From positions 1-24,664 of the forward strand of contig CAZNWE010000064.1 of NCBI GenBank assembly GCA_964576715.1: 24,664 bases of DNA, written 5' to 3'. This stretch comes from SLRI01 sp964576715. GTDB lineage: Bacteria > Pseudomonadota > Alphaproteobacteria > Geminicoccales > Geminicoccaceae. Shown one piece after another: positions 24,155-24,664 of this stretch (position 1 is its first letter; each line of letters begins with the position of its first letter). The position numbers and the translations under genes are program-made. The notes below the pieces were generated by a model that was not told the origin of the DNA, did no database searches, and worked only from the letters and a program-made list of their open reading frames with translations.

Positions 24155-24531
24155 AGGACGCGGCCGTGATCCGTCAGCGGACGATCATCGAGCGGCGGCG
24201 GCCGGGTGAGGAAACCCGGCCGGGGGGGCGCGGCGGGCGCGACCGACGACGCCCGCGCCGATGGTCCCCGGGAAGCAGCCCTAACAACGCGCACGTCGCC
24301 CGCCTCGGGTTGGTCCCGGTGGGACTGACCGCCGCGCTCAGGGCCGCGGCCCGGCTGGTCAGCCGTCGACCGCGCGACAGCCCAGTCACACCACACCGTG
24401 GGACAGAATCGCGTGCTGCCGGCGGCCCCTCGCCGCAGCACTGGCATGGCGGTGTCTGTGGTCGCGATAGGTGTCTCTAGTCTCGATAGATGCGTGATCG
24501 CCCTAGTGGATTGTCCATGACACTTGCTCCC
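24155..24531. other. No gene seen
   Basis: Open frames here (24028-24447 minus, 24118-24480 plus) are Arg/Pro/Gly-rich with no family pattern and no ribosome binding site, so I regard them as composition artefacts. The only structure is a pair of similar 12-mers, TCGCGATAGGTG (24462) and TCTCGATAGATG (24481), 19 bases apart. Confidence 0.5.
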
Positions 24532-24563
24532 CTCGGCCGGTCGGCGCGCGCCGACCGGCCGAG
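24532..24563. repeat. Perfect 32-bp palindrome
   Basis: CTCGGCCGGTCGGCGC (24532-24547) is followed with no spacer by its exact reverse complement (24548-24563). There is no T-tract on either side, so it is not a standard terminator. The context is noncoding. Confidence 0.97.
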
Positions 24564-24588
24564 CCGTTGATCATGGCAAGAGATGCGG

Positions 24589-24655
24589 GGAGGATGATCC
24601 TCCACGCCCCCCCACGGTTACTTGGGTTTGCTACGAATTCGGGGAGGGGGGCGTG
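24589..24655. repeat. Two inverted repeats at the window end
   Basis: GGAGGAT-G-ATCCTCC forms a near-palindrome at 24589-24603. It is followed by CACGCCCCCC (24603-24612) inverted as GGGGGGCGTG (24646-24655) around a 33-base spacer. The spacer contains CGGTTACTTGGGTTTGCTAC. The structure lies 26 bases after the 32-bp palindrome and may continue beyond the window. Confidence 0.8.
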
Positions 24656-24664
24656 ATTAACGGG

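Overview
The window is very GC-rich chromosomal DNA with strong G/C preference at third codon positions. Gene content and order point to a flagellated alphaproteobacterium, probably in or near Rhodospirillales/Geminicoccales. The indicators are two simple-type flagellins, an lgt-midA-pgeF run, dapC-ftsK-lolA, a UbiK-type BMFP protein and a TAXI solute-binding protein. The assignment is inferred from gene content; no rRNA, tRNA or CRISPR was seen.

Layout. Positions 1-592 hold no convincing gene but contain two diverged tandem copies of a ~245-bp unit. Positions 593-5951 (minus strand) are a flagellar filament locus, in transcription order: flagellin B, flagellin A, flaG, fliD, fliS. Each flagellin is followed by a strong intrinsic terminator. 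Positions 6071-8195 (minus) carry a YbjN-domain gene, proC and a TetR-like regulator, closed by a terminator. Then comes ubiK (minus), divergent from lgt-midA-pgeF (plus, 8929-11651), which form a tight run. Positions 11648-13743 (minus) are a three-gene secreted module: two small exported proteins that look like paralogues of each other, then a TAXI substrate-binding protein with no TRAP membrane subunit beside it. Positions 14048-18628 (plus) are dapC, ftsK and lolA, and lolA is preceded by four perfect 15-bp repeats. A membrane PAS/degenerate-GGDEF/EAL protein (18828-21008) overlaps the start of glmS (20984-22819).

From 22820 to the end the sequence loses clear gene structure. It shows a probable frame-shifted coding remnant with a PPE-type repeat, several stem-loops, a fragment resembling the N-terminus of an IS256-family transposase, one unrecognised minus-strand frame, and near the window end a perfect 32-bp palindrome plus further inverted repeats. 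This looks like a decaying accessory stretch after the conserved core genes.

Functional links. The filament genes supply flagellin, cap and export chaperone. DapC (diaminopimelate), GlmS (glucosamine-6-phosphate), PgeF and FtsK all serve the cell wall and division. Lgt and LolA serve lipoprotein maturation and transport. UbiK and MidA point to the respiratory chain. The least explained part is the TAXI/paralogue module at 11648-13743, which I consider the best candidate for an undescribed system.
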